64,000 bases of DNA from Protopterus annectens (Eukaryota > Chordata > Ceratodontiformes > Protopteridae). The stretch spans positions 575,334,247 to 575,398,246 of the forward strand of contig NC_056749.1 of the NCBI RefSeq assembly GCF_019279795.1, written 5' to 3'. Below the pieces are notes generated by a model that had not been told where the DNA came from, did not search any database, and worked only from the letters and a program-made list of their open reading frames with translations. Below, in pieces: positions 10,042 to 21,672 of this stretch; within the stretch, counting starts at the first letter, position 1, and each line of letters starts with the position of its first letter. The translations under genes were made by a program, and so were the position numbers.

Positions 10042-12864
10042 ACATCCCAAGGATAAAAAAACTAAAGGTAATGCTACTCAATGCCAGAAGTCTAAACCTC
10101 AAGATGCACGCACTCGAGGCTCTCCTCAGTATGGAGAAAATCGATGTCTGTGCAGTAACAGAAACCTGGTTCAAGGCTCCTGAGAACACCCCAGCACTAC
10201 CAGGTTATAACTCATACCATACGTTTCGGCCCCAAAACTCGGACCAAAGCACAAAAGGATGTGGAGTATCTATATTCATCAAAGATACTACACCTCCAGG
10301 TTAGTGGCACTGCACGAAGCATCGGAAACCATCCATGTGCAACTAACAGCAGGCAAAACTGCCTTTCAGTTTGTAGCCTGCTACAGAACACCCTCCCTAT
10401 TACAGGAACCCCACTTGGCATTCCTGAGAATACTGGAGAATATGAAGGTCTCTCCAAACACTATGTTATTGGGTGACTTTAACTACCCAAACATTGACTG
10501 AGAAAACTACTCAAGCCCAAACACCCTCGCCCAACAGTTTCTTGAACTTATAAACTCTAATGCAATGGAACAACTGGTCACCACTCCCACAGGAGGGAAC
10601 AACATATTGGACCTGGTCATCACCAACATGAGGACTCTATGTTCCACACCAGAGGTAAACCCCTCATTGGTAAGATCAGACCATAAACAAATTTCCCTGG
10701 ACATCCATATCCCGTCCCCACCCCCAGCCAAGGAAATCACTGTAAAGAATTTCTCAAAAGCCAGCTTTGCACTTCTCAAGACTGAGGTGGAATCCTTCAA
10801 AGCCCCTGGGCCAGAGGATAATACAGCCCAATCCGCAGAATCCTTTACAAATGCATTCTATGAGCACCTGCAGGAATGCATGGATCGTGCTATCCCAAAT
10901 AAAACCAAGACTCACTCCTCCAAAAACAGGAAACTGGTCTGGTGAACCCCGGCCTTAAATAAGCTATACAACAGAAGGAGGAAGCTACTACATGACAGAG
11001 CAAAATCCCAAAAAGGGAAGGCATCTCTGATCAGTATTAGCAAGAAACTTCGATCCCTCACAAAATCATCAAAGGCCAGTTTTGAAAGAAAAATTGCCCT
11101 AGACACTAAAGATAATCACAAGGCCTTCTTTAGATATGTCAGGAACATGGGCGGACACTCCCAGATATGCTCTGAATTGTTGCATAACGGTACAAAATAT
11201 ACCGAACCTACAGACATAGCCAACATCCTGGCAGACAGATTCAGAACAAACTCCCCCCCCTCCACCCAAAGGAGCAAATGCCTATCCCAACTGAATGTAA
11301 CCTCCCTGACATCACAGATGCACAGGTGAAAGCTGCCCTCTCCAAAGCAAAAAACACAGCATCTGTGGGACCGGACGGTGTCCCAGGCTGTGTCTTACAT
11401 GAGCTCCAAGAAGAACTGAACCCTCACATTAAGTCACTGTTCAAACTTAGCCTTACTACAGGATATGTACCCAAAGAATGGCGTACAGCTACAGTGGTCC
11501 CACTCCACAAAGGTGGTGCCACAATGGACCCCAGAAACTATCGCCCCATAAGCCTGACTAGTCTGGTCTGTAAAGTTATGGAGCGTATTATCATGGAACT
11601 CATAAACAAAGACATTGGGAGCCTCCAGACACTGGACCCTACCCAATTTGGCTTTGTTAAGGGCAGATCTTGCCTCTTAAACCTAGTTGATTTCTTTGAA
11701 ACAGTTACCAAAGCCATAGATGAGGGCAAGGTAGTCCACACAGCCTACCAGGACCTCGCAAAAGCCTTCGACACAATACAACACTCGGGCATCATAAATA
11801 AGCTTATCAGCTTAGATATCAACCCCTATATCACAAGATGGGTCGCAAACTGGCTCAGAGACAGAACCCACATGGTCAGAATCGCAGGTTCCATGTCCGA
11901 ATCCAAACCAGTTACAAGTGGCATCCCACAGGGCTCAGTTCTGGGACCTCTCTTGTTCGGTATATACTTCTCTGAGGTTCAGGCTAACACGGGGGGATAA
12001 ATGGCTGACAAAGTTCGCAGATGACTGCAAACTAGGGGCCATAATTGAATCTCCAGCTGACACAAGCATCCTCCAAAAGGGTCTCACAGAGATGGATGCT
12101 TGGTGCCAGAGCCAAGGCCTCAAGCTAAATGCTAAAAAGTCCATAGTCATCCCCTTTGGGAAAAACAAGGTGCCCACAAATTACCACATAGGTGGTAATC
12201 CATTAAGTATGGAAGAAGTAATTAGAGATTTGGGGACCAACATAGATAGTAATCTCTCCTTTGATAATCACGTGGCCAAAGTGGTTAGAAAGACCTTCTA
12301 TATAGCCCACCTTATCACGAAAGGGTTCGCATCTAGATCAAGAGAGGTCATTGTGCCCCTCTACTCGTCACTCATCAGGCCCATAATTGAATACAATGCC
12401 CCTTTTGGGATGTACCATACCCGACACCTGCAGCAAATGGAGAGACCCCAAAAGTACCTCACCAAGAGGATCATGGGCTACAAACAAATTTCCTATGCAG
12501 CTCGACTAAAGAATCTCCAGCTCTACTCAGTTGCTTACCGCCTACTCAGAGGTGATCTATGCCTGACGTACAAAGCCATGTCAAACCCATAATTAATGGA
12601 CATGCTCCACCTCAAAAATCCAAGTCCCTTAGAGCTACACGCTCCAGGGACCTAAACCTCAGCACAAAAATAAATAGGACATACTGGAGGGACAGATTCA
12701 TTTCCCAGAGTCTCCCCTCACTCTGGAATAGAATCCCAATTCATGTTAGACATAGCCCCTCGGTGACCCTCTTCAAGCGAAATTTGGACATGTGGATGGG
12801 AAATCGCAAATTCACCCCTGGGATCTCTCCTGTGTCCCTGCTAGACAGAGGCACAGTAAACTAA
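9963..12864 (+). pseudogene. LINE ORF2 (AP endonuclease - reverse transcriptase), broken
   Basis: The endonuclease begins LNARSLNLKMHALEALL, with CAVTETWFKAP (catalytic Glu) and MLLGDFNYPNID. The reverse transcriptase runs through TVVPLHKGGATMDPRNYRPI, TQFGFVKGRSCLLN, DLAKAFDTI, GIPQGSVLGPLLF and KFADDCKLG, then the thumb and a C-terminal SVTLFKRNLDMWM word shared by CR1-like proteins. Breaks by comparison with copy A: the frame changes near 10260-10304, near 11278-11329, near 11918-12000 and near 12559-12592. There is an in-frame TGA at about 10499 and another at about 10942 replacing Trp of a VWWT word. Catalytic residues visible here are otherwise kept, so this looks like a moderately young dead copy. 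Confidence 0.8.
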
Positions 12865-12946
12865 TCTTAAAAGGGTACCTTCTGTGACCTACTTTACAGA
12901 GGCACAGTAGGCTAATCTAATAGGGAGGCGAAAGCCAAATACACTC

Positions 12947-13010
12947 TGGCTAGGCTTATAAATGCCCTAGGGCAGATAACCTAGTATCTACCTATGAACC
13001 TATAAACCTA
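12947..13010 (+). other. LINE copy B 3' hairpin tail
   Basis: GGCTAGGCTTATAAATG is followed by an inner GCCCTAGGGC palindrome and then ATAACCTAGTA. The outer CTAGG/CCTAG and inner pairs form the same two-tier hairpin as copy A (5449-5505). The tRNA-SINE tails at 47.4 and 50.3 kb follow the same pattern. Confidence 0.6.
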
Positions 13011-13019
13011 ATCAAACTG

Positions 13020-14946
13020 ACTCATGAGAAGTGGCTCAAAAACTGGTACAATATTCTTTGGCACTCACTAAAGATTATGCAAAAATAACCCTCTACAAAT
13101 AAATACAATGAGCAATTAATCCATTCAACCCATAGGGGAATGCAAGTACCTTTACTGCAAACTTGACCCAACACTATATTTCGAAAACTATACAGATGCC
13201 TGCATAGCTAAAGTTATTGTACAGTTAAAAGCCTCTTGCTCTATCGCCAGAACTTTGGTTATATTATATACTGTCCCGTGTAGCTGTGCATTTTTCCATT
13301 CTGGTGCCAACCTCAACTGCAAGTTGCGGATGAAAAAAGAACAGCTCTTGTGAAATACAGTATCGGCATTCATTTCTGAATGCTGCTGCTGCACTACCAT
13401 CCCTAACGCTTTGCTTCCCAGGCAGGCACCCCTTCACCCGGCTCTAGCTATGCCTCTACCACTGAGCATTTCACCCCCACAGTAAAAATTGTCCTCATCC
13501 TCAGAATCAAATATGCCCTACCTAATATCTCACTTAACTTGTCCTATAACATTCGATTCCAAATGACCTGAAATGACATAACCCAATTTTATTAATATCT
13601 CGTTTCAACTCATACATCACTGCATATCCCACTAGAAAGCTAACTGGCTACCAATTATGGCAAGGTCCATTCTCCTGCTGTCTTTTCTCATATTTAAGAA
13701 ACAAAACGAAAAGCTTGCACCAAAACCACGAATAATAAAACTCCTTTAATGGTAGCAAGCAAGCTTTTCTTTTTGTTTCTGGACTGATTTTTGTTTAGCA
13801 GTACCAATTTATTAGTAAGACATCTCTTTTTCTCTTTCTCTCATATTTATAGCACTAAACAGTAGTTTCTGCACTTCCCTCAGTAGAAAACCTCAGCTCA
13901 AATCCACTCCACCTCCTTATAACATCAGGACAAGAAAATATTTACTATTTATTGCCAACCCCTTGGGGTCAACATAGGAGAAAAAAGCTTCTCAAAAACT
14001 GTCCCCTACCAACTGGAACAATCTTCACTCACCAGACTGAAATGGGTCTGTATTACAGCCACGAAAACCTCTTTCAGTGAAAGGCTCTTTGCCAAATGCT
14101 AACCAGCGAAGTCTAACTACTTGGCCATTCCAGCAAATTTTTTCCTAGGGGGGAAAAAACACTTGACCAACCTAAAACACAAAATTTAAAACCCTCCAAA
14201 TTGTGGGTTCTTCGACCCCACACCCCCCTAACTAAATATAACAAATGCAAGATCACACTACAGTGGGGAAAAGGGAAAATTCCTGATGATGGCCAAACAT
14301 TTTTCCCCCTAAGAAAAAATTCACTGAAATGGCTGTTCGTGGTGCATATGCTTTAAAGAGAAAGGGTAAGGACACCTATGCTGCAAATGAATCCTCTCAT
14401 CACCTGCAGCCACACTGCTTTCTGCTGAAATAGTTCGTATAAAAGTAAATGGTCACTTTCATAGCTATCTCTGTTTTCATAATCTCAAACAACTGCTACT
14501 AAATACTGTACCTCAATTAAATAACGTTCTCTACAATCTTCTCATTACTATAAAATGAATTCTACCGTGAAGTCTCTAGCACATTGTTCAGTATCCACTT
14601 AAACATGATTTTCATGTTTACTGTGCTTGTTTAGGATACATTTTGATGTAATTCACAAATAGGAATGGTTTCACTAAAAGATGTTTGCTCAGTATAATAG
14701 GAGTGGTTTGTAACTCTTACTGCATCTGGGTCATGTCTGAAGAGGAAAGCAGGACCAGACTATATATCCAGTTAATAAATTCTTGAGTTGAAAATAAACC
14801 TAGGTGTAAATAAGGGATTCATGGACAGTGAAATCCCATCTTGTCTAAGCATTATACAAGGGGTTCAAAAAACATAAGTAACCAAAGCTCAGAGTATGCC
14901 ATGGCCAACGTAACAGCAAAGCTGTTTTTCAAGTTGAATTTCTAAA

Positions 14947-14949
<3 letters not shown>
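13020..14949. other. No gene recognised
   Basis: Mixed AT-rich DNA. Near 13430-13470 a CTAGCTATGCC-TCTACCACTGA word resembles one at about 23099-23114 (CTAGCTATGCCACTGA), so both may be ends of a shared short repeat. No open frame shows recognisable protein motifs. Confidence 0.45.

Positions 14950-15027
<78 letters not shown>
14950..15027. repeat. (GT)n microsatellite
   Basis: About 39 uninterrupted GT units. Confidence 0.97.
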
Positions 15028-15028
<1 letters not shown>

Positions 15029-15029
15029 T

Positions 15030-16189
15030 TTCCAAAGAAGAGTCGAGATTTCTTTCACCGGGATCTGAGATTAAGAACACAGTTTAAAATCTTTGCCATA
15101 CACAAATAAACAACTGGAGAATCCCATTGCAAACACATTATTGGTCTTTTCACTGTTAAGTAATGAACCCCTGCTGATAAAGATGATTAATCAAAGACTG
15201 CAGGCAATTTTATTTATAAAATGGAAACATCTTTATATTAGTGCCAACAGGAGAATCCCTTCCATTCTGATAAAGTCTGCTAGTGTTTGGTTTTGTGGTT
15301 TCATTCAAAATTTTAGACACATCAGTACAGAAATCAGAACTATCAAGAATAAAAACATTAAACTCCAAGATGTGAAGCTCACAGACAGTGGGCTTGAATA
15401 AAGAAGTTTCTTTTTCTCTTCAGGCAGATCTTTCTCGAATGGAAAATGAAAGTAAACTGGTTAAGATGGGAGAATCATAGAGGTATCAGCCAGAAAGAGG
15501 CTCTCAAAATCATTTGAATATTCACCTTCATTGCTTGCTACAGAACACTCAGATGCAAATGGATGGTTCTTGTTAGAAAATAAAGAATCTGCACATCTTT
15601 GTCTAGGGGCACTTGGTGACATTTATCAAATAAAGAAAGACCTGATAATTCTGCCACCATTCAAGTACCAGTCCGAACATCCAATTGAAAACATGTACCA
15701 AAATACCACAATGTTCAGTCTCATGAATTCACATGGGGTGGTTACTCATTTACCGTACAGGACGTGGAATGCTACGACATTCTGCAAAGTTGACAAGACT
15801 GATTTTCACTAGCTTATGTACCATACTAATGTCATTTTGCATAAAACCTGTAAGTACCCCTTGGTGCAGATAAATTTTGTAAACTGAAGCTTCCTCGTAT
15901 GAAATATTGCCAGGTGCACCATCAACATACTTGGACATATTGAATCAGAATAGGAGAAAACTCATGTTCAAAGTAACCTTGCCTACCGATGACAGTGTGT
16001 AAAGAAACTTGTGCAAGATAAGAAAAATACTCAGTTCAGACTGTGGTCAGAACTACCTGAAATAAAGTGCTTTTGTTGAGAGAGTATGAAATCCAGTTTT
16101 TTGATGGTGAGATCTAAGGACTACCAAACCAAAATACAAAGGTAGTAGCAGCATAATCCAACAAAATACAACACACGGCTGCTCAAGAA
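15030..16189. other. No gene recognised
   Basis: Two plus-strand open stretches of 93-102 codons (15093-15401, 15531-15812) show no motif that I recognise, no codon bias and no partner exon. I treat them as chance frames. Confidence 0.4.
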
Positions 16190-16330
16190 TGTCCAAATCC
16201 GAAATAACATCACGATTTATTATAAAAGTTCAACATACAAACAAAAAACACTGTAAAGGAATGGTTAAGCACTTTCGCCTACTTCATGGTCCTTTCTAGA
16301 CTTCATCAGAATCTATGAAAAACAAATCAA
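16190..16330 (-). ncRNA. Hammerhead-like motif in a Penelope-like 3' end (degenerate)
   Basis: On the minus strand CTGATGA (16309-16303) is followed by GTCTA, a 15-nt loop, then UAGGC, which can pair as stem II with one G-U. GAAA follows at 16276-16273, then GTGCTTA. This is the order CUGAUGA - stem II - GAAA - stem III - UH of a hammerhead ribozyme. Helix I pairing is poor and stem III is minimal, so self-cleavage activity is doubtful. Downstream AATAAA and GGATTTGGACATTCTTG words look like a Penelope-like 3' end. No Penelope coding sequence is attached here. Confidence 0.5.
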
Positions 16331-16486
16331 TTAATTGCTCTATATATTGCCACATTATTAACATAATTAATTTATACAACCTACCATATTAAAGAGACAT
16401 CTTCTTTAAATCTTAGAAGCACAATTCATGAATAAACATAATACATATTATTTAAAAACAGCTCATTTAAAAACAACTCATTAAAA

Positions 16487-16545
16487 AATATATATATATA
16501 TGTATATATATATATAGAGAGAGAGAAAGAGAGAGAGAGAGAGAG
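16487..16545. repeat. (TA)n-(GA)n microsatellite
   Basis: TA units are interrupted by one TG and followed by GA units. Confidence 0.9.
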
Positions 16546-16549
16546 TTTA

Positions 16550-17345
16550 GATCCAAAAAGAGAAACAAAAAAAATTTAATAACTTCTAGATATTATGCTT
16601 AGCACCCAGGTATTGTTTGTTGAGCTGGTCCAGGCATCCAGGTGCCATGAAAGAAAGTCCCCTGACTATGTCCATAGATGGGTAGTTGGACAGCACTTTG
16701 GGAGCACTGATAGGGTCTGTCAGAGAAGGTTCTATGAAGCCCTGGTTCTGCAGAGCACCTCTGCTTCTGGCGCCCATGCTCCAACACTTAACCTCCTAGG
16801 AACACAACCACCCTGAAACAGACCAGCAGATTCAGCGGGCACATCTATAGAGTCACTAGAGCTCAGAATAGGCAAGAAGTCCAAGACGGTCTGATTCTGA
16901 GAAGCAATGCACCATTTCACCTCCTGAGAGACCCTGTTTATCAAGTAGGAAAGGGAGTGGAGACAAGACATAGAGAATATGCTGTAGCCCGGTATTTTAT
17001 CTGTTTTATAGCCATAAATTTAGTGGAATGGGCCCACAGTGATAATCTACATAGAGCAACTTTGACCAATTTCGGTTCTGTGAATGAGACAATTAATTGG
17101 AAAGAATGGCCAGCAAGGTAAAGCCTTCAAGGAAGGAGGGCAGGGTTGGTTTCAGAATTCCAGCTGTGGGGGAACAACATCTCCAAGGACAATAATAGGC
17201 AAGAAAAAACATACTGGTTGAGCACCTATGGAAGCCGTGACAGGGGGGAAGTGACCAAACCTCCATGCTGAAAGAAAAAACAACAGACAGTAAAGCTGTC
17301 AGATCTGAGGGATGCTTTGGATCACCAGAAAACACACTAAAAAGC
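16550..17345 (-). mobile_element. Probable DIRS-like fossil, family not certain
   Basis: The minus strand has open stretches (16971-16732, 16777-16586) without a clear domain. The DNA carries the GGATC/GATCTGAGG words seen in the DIRS gag fossils. The last part (17279-17340, ending GATGCTTTGGATC) matches the tandem units on the far side of the Penelope insertion at 19913-20715, so the two stretches were one before that insertion. Broken in many places. Confidence 0.4.
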
Positions 17346-19912
17346 TATAAAATGCTCCTCTTTGAAACAAAACTTCTCCAAATATGAAAATAGCAGCCAA
17401 ACTGGATATAAATTTTCTTTATTACGATTCTGGTACCTCGGCCTTCGCCTTCACATGGAATAATTAACAATCTCAGAAACCAGTATATATACACCACCAA
17501 TCACATAATTAATTAACATCAGTTAATCAAGTGACATTTTTTTCTTTCAAAGTTTCATCATTAAGAATAATGGGCCACAAATCCAAAACCACTTTTCTTA
17601 ATATAGGGGAAAAGGCTGAAAATCTGTTGACAAAAAATATATTATTTTTTTTTATTAACTTCTATTTTTTCATACTTTACCCCTTTTCCTGCCTACAAAA
17701 CTATTAACTTCATCTGATGAACCATAATAAACCAGCCCCAACTCATTTTCTACTTCAGCTCTATCTATCCTAATTTTTCACAAATATGATCAAATTCCAC
17801 TTTAATTTTCTCTTTATCCGAAGTATTACCCGCTATATGTTTAAATTCCCCAAATGGTAAAGATTCAATTAGATGGAAGCTATGCATACTTGACGCATGT
17901 AAGAAATTATTGACCGCAGTGGTCTTATGAAAGGGTTTATGCTGTATTCCCCCATTTGTCCCTACATAAAACTCCACATCTAAATACTGAATTATTTTCC
18001 TACCTAAATTAAAGGTAAAATCTAAACCACAGGGGTTAGATTTTAAACTAGAAATAAATTCTTCAAATTCCATAGGGTCTCCTTTGCATAAAAATAAGAG
18101 GTCATCAATAAATCTTTTATATTTAACCACATTATTCTGAAAAAAAAACTACTGGGATAAACAAACAAATTTTCAAAATATCCCATAAAAATAATAACAT
18201 AAGATGGAGCAAAGCAGGCACCCATCGCAGTACCATCCTTTTGCAAAAAATATTTTTTTTCAAATTCAAAATAATTATGTGTAAGGCAGAATTCTAATAG
18301 GCATACAATAAAAGATGTCCGTGGTCCTTCTCCCAAAAGTTTACTAATTGCTTCAAGTCCCCATTTAATATTAATGCAGGTATACAAGGATTTAACATCT
18401 ACACTGGCCCAATAGAAATCATCCTGCCAAATCATCCCTTTGAAACATTCACAAACATCTCTAGTATTTTTAACATGTGAGGAAATTCTCTGCAAATGAC
18501 ATTTTAATACATAATCCAAAAATATGCCAACATTTTGTGAAAAAGCATCTCTCCCTGAAACAATCGGATGCCCTGGTGGATTTCTTAAATCCTTATGTAT
18601 TTTTGGTATAATAAAAAATCTAGCATCCTTAGGATTTTTTATAAATAACATTTTAACATCCCCAGATGTAAAAAATCCTAGGCGTTCGCCCTTTTCCAAG
18701 AGCTCATATATGGCAGTATTAAATTCTGCCCTAGGGTTTGTGAGGAAGTGCATATAAGTATTTCTATCAGATAACAAGTCCGAAACTATGGAATTATATT
18801 TCTCCCTTGAGAAAATAAGCCAATTTCCACCCTTGTCAGATTCTGTAAAAACGTAGTTATTACTGCTCTTTCTAATGTCACATAATGCTTGCCGTTCTTC
18901 TTTTGGAAGATTATACTCTCTAGGATGCTTTTTAAACAACCCAAATTCCTTACTAATTTGTTTGCTTAATGTCCTCTCAAAAATAATAATGCTGTTATTT
19001 GTTTTTGGAGGAATGAATTCACTGATATAGGGTACTTTAGGAATATCAAACTTCCCATATCCTGTGTGATATTCAAAACCTAGAGAAAAATTGGAGCTCT
19101 CTTGTGAATCAGAGTAAATATCTATCATTTCATTTTCATGTATAGATAAATCCATCAAAGAGCTTTCCAACAAAGAATCATCATTCATTTCATCAGCAGA
19201 AAAAATTGTTTTTTTATCCATGTTTGAAAAGAAAACTTTAAGATGTAATTTTCTACAAAATTCCTTAATCTCTGACATTATTTCTGCCAGAGACGGAATA
19301 TGAGTTGGTAGAAATTTAGTTCCCTTACACAAAACAATTTTCATACTGTCAGTAACTTCCAAGTCAGATAAATTAATGATGTTTAAATCCTCACCTGCAT
19401 AATGTTCAATATGGTCAAAAAACACATGATTACAATCTGCATACACATTGGATTTATCAAGTCCGCCAGCAGAAAGTTTATGTTTACCAGTTCCAGGAGA
19501 ATGTAGCACCCAATCATTTCATACCTCCCCTGGCTTGAAAGCGCTGATTGCGCCCTTTTCTTTGATTCGATCTGTCTTTAACAGACACAGCTGTTTCCTG
19601 GACATTGTTCGAACCCGATGTACCATCTGTATTTAGTTCTTCAACAGAGACGCTCTTTCTTCCCGCCGAGCAGGTATCCACAGAGGAAACGGAAGTGTAC
19701 CTAAGGTCGCAGGATCTGCTTCTGCTGTTTTTACCAGCAGATCTACCACACCCCTCTTAAAGTTATACTGCCAAGAAAAAATCTTCCCCATGCTGTAATC
19801 ATTTACATCTCGTGCAAACTTTTTCTTCTTATGCTGTATCACCTGCTGTTCAATCTTGGACACTCTTGGTTTAATGTCTACAATATTTTGTTCGAACTCC
19901 ACCTCCGAGGAG
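17346..19912 (-). mobile_element. Penelope-like element, reverse transcriptase without visible GIY-YIG
   Basis: The minus strand codes a Penelope-type reverse transcriptase. Its words in order are: a N-terminal region with FTESDKGGNWLIF, then FIIPKIHKDLRNPPGHPIVSG, then FYWASVDVKSLYTCI, DGTAMGACFAPSYVIIFMG, KRFIDDLLFLCKG (catalytic FIDD) and IQYLDVEFYVGTNG, ending in CEKLG. These boxes are diagnostic of the family. A single long open stretch covers most of it (19509-18043) with the last part in another frame (18130-17765), and the upstream region (19902-19633) is also open; the copy is broken in only a few places. No GIY-YIG nuclease is visible after the reverse transcriptase, unlike the element at 26.5-28.9 kb. 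The inverted word GTTTCAAAGAGGA lies at both edges (minus 17368-17356; plus 19912-19924). Confidence 0.8.
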
Positions 19913-20715
19913 TTTCAAAGAGGATGCTTTGGATCCCAAGAAGCTGCACCGGCTCAACAGTTCGAATCCGAATGAGTTAGTATTCAAGAAATGCCTGTTA
20001 CCAACCTGTCAGTTCCTAGGTTTAGGATCCGAAAAGGTTTTGCTAGAAACTGTACTGGCTTAACAGTTCAGATCTGAAAGAGGTTCGGATCCAAGAAATG
20101 CCAACATTAACCTGTCAAATTCTAGGCTTAGGATCCAAAGAGGACAAAGGCCCTAAAAACAGGGACCATTTTAAGATATTGCTCTTACAGTATATCAATT
20201 GATAGAATAACCAGTTTTGCATTAGTATGGATTCTTGAAGGAGGAACAACCAAGGAACCGTAAGGTCACTGAATCCAAGGAGTGCTTTGGATACTAAGCA
20301 AACCACAGCTACCCAGAAGCTCCAGGTCTGAAAATGCTAGATCCAAGATTGTTAAGCTCTCTGTGGGACATGGAGTCCATCAGGTTCATTCATAGATTTT
20401 CTGAAACAGGCATAAACAAGGAAACTGTAAGGTCATCGGATTCGAGGAGTGCCTCTGATCAGAAGCTAACCACAGCTACTCAAAATCTCCGGATCTGAAC
20501 AGAAAATCAAACGCGAGAACATATAAGCTCTCCAGTGGGTTTTCTGAAGGAGTCACAAAGAAATGTAAGGTAGTCGGATCTGAGCAGTGCCTTGGAATTG
20601 AAGCAAATCACACCCATGCAGAGGCTCTTGATCCAAAGAAGTCAGATCTGAGAACATCTAAGTTCTCTGTGGTCACTTGGAGAACTTCAGGTCTAGTCTC
20701 AGGACATACCTCTCA
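19913..20715 (-). repeat. Degenerate tandem array in a DIRS-like fossil
   Basis: Three recognisable units of about 130-165 bp start near 20256, 20421 and 20553. Each has a GTAAGGT-SNNGGATC(T/C)GAG(G/C)AGTGC pattern followed by AAGC-AA-CACA-C and a GATCTGA word. Fainter matches lie upstream of 20230 and on the far side of the Penelope insertion at 17279-17340. The dense GGATCC/GATCTGA words match the SDP-rich gag DNA at 5.5-6.9 kb and 23.5-24.6 kb, so this is probably the repeat-rich gag part of the same family. The element is broken throughout. Confidence 0.5.
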
Positions 20716-21424
20716 ACCATACCAAATTCCTTGGTACTTACTGGTTTTAAGGTCAAAATAATGGGGGTGCCACAAATTCCTGAGTGGCCCCCTTCAATTC
20801 CAAAATTTTCCTTGATTTTTTTTTCCTTTTTGTTTAAATTTTTTATTTACTAGTTTAAATAATGGATGATATCACTATGCATCATAGCATCAATGTGCAG
20901 GGGCATGCATGGTGGCATCAGCTTAATGAAGCAGAGGACTGCCTGGTGTCCCACTTGTACAGAGACTCTCGGAATGTCTCTGTAATTTGGAAGTAGCAGC
21001 AGCAAGGGAGCAGAGCGGACTCTAGACTGAAGCTGTACTGTGTGCACTGTGCACAGTTTTATTTAAGTTAGTTAATTTCTGCAGAAGAGTCAGTCCACGC
21101 ATGCCCTCATGAAATAATAGAATCCATTCCATATCCATTCCTTTCTCGTCCTCCTGCATGTAAGTAAAAAGAAAAAAAAACACATACATTACAATTAATG
21201 GTCAATATTTAGCTTGGGGGGTGAGAGCAGGCAGCACTTTTAGAACTGTTGTTTTTTCAGTCTAGTCCTGTTCTTCCTGCCATGCAATTTTTTTTAAATA
21301 CAGTACAAGTTACAATTCTCAAGCTGCAGCTGCCAATGAGAAAGTTACGGATTGCTAAAATAAGGGGAGTTTGCTCATTATTGCTGCCACTGCCAGAATT
21401 CATGAATGAGTGTTCACTCTTTTA

Positions 21425-21430
<6 letters not shown>
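20716..21430. other. No gene recognised
   Basis: A short stretch at 20705-20830 (GACATACCTCTCAACCATACC) has the look of one end of a DNA transposon, but no second end was found. The rest is AT-rich without coding signal. Confidence 0.35.
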
Positions 21431-21513
<83 letters not shown>

Positions 21514-21584
21514 TTATTGCTGCCACATGCTTATTATTATTGCAAGTGTACAATTCACAGATTTTGCTTCTTATTACTGAAGGT

Positions 21585-21665
<81 letters not shown>
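21431..21665. repeat. Two (GT)n microsatellites with a duplicated flank
   Basis: GT runs at 21431-21512 and 21584-21664 are separated by about 70 bp. The words TTATTGCAAGTGT (before run 1 and between the runs) and TTATTGCTGCCAC repeat, which suggests that the two runs arose by duplication. Confidence 0.9.

Positions 21666-21669
<4 letters not shown>

Positions 21670-21672
<3 letters not shown>

Larger units (their letters stand above)
8650..13010 (+). mobile_element. CR1-type LINE, copy B, nearly full length
   Basis: The parts in order are: 5' untranslated region from about 8650, intact ORF1 (9067-10041), ORF2 with endonuclease and reverse transcriptase (to 12864), and a 3' tail hairpin (12947-13010). 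It is younger looking than copy A: ORF1 is fully open and the reverse transcriptase keeps FADD. ORF2 has two in-frame stops and about four frame changes, so the copy is not autonomous. The two copies lie in the same orientation about 3 kb apart. They are clearly related but not near-identical, so they are separate insertions rather than a duplication. Confidence 0.85.

Noticed and set aside
15093-15812. Two plus-strand frames of 93-102 codons
   Set aside because: No recognisable domain and no second exon; AT-rich DNA gives such frames by chance.
17480-17580. Third hammerhead motif downstream of the Penelope element
   Set aside because: A TGATGAAAC word and a GGCGAAGG word occur, but no stem II pairing joins them in the right order.
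21406-21671. Open frames coding long Cys-Val runs
   Set aside because: They are translations of the (GT)n microsatellites; no protein signal. The same holds for runs at 14889-15080, 47594-47908, 55000-55182, 59069-59488.
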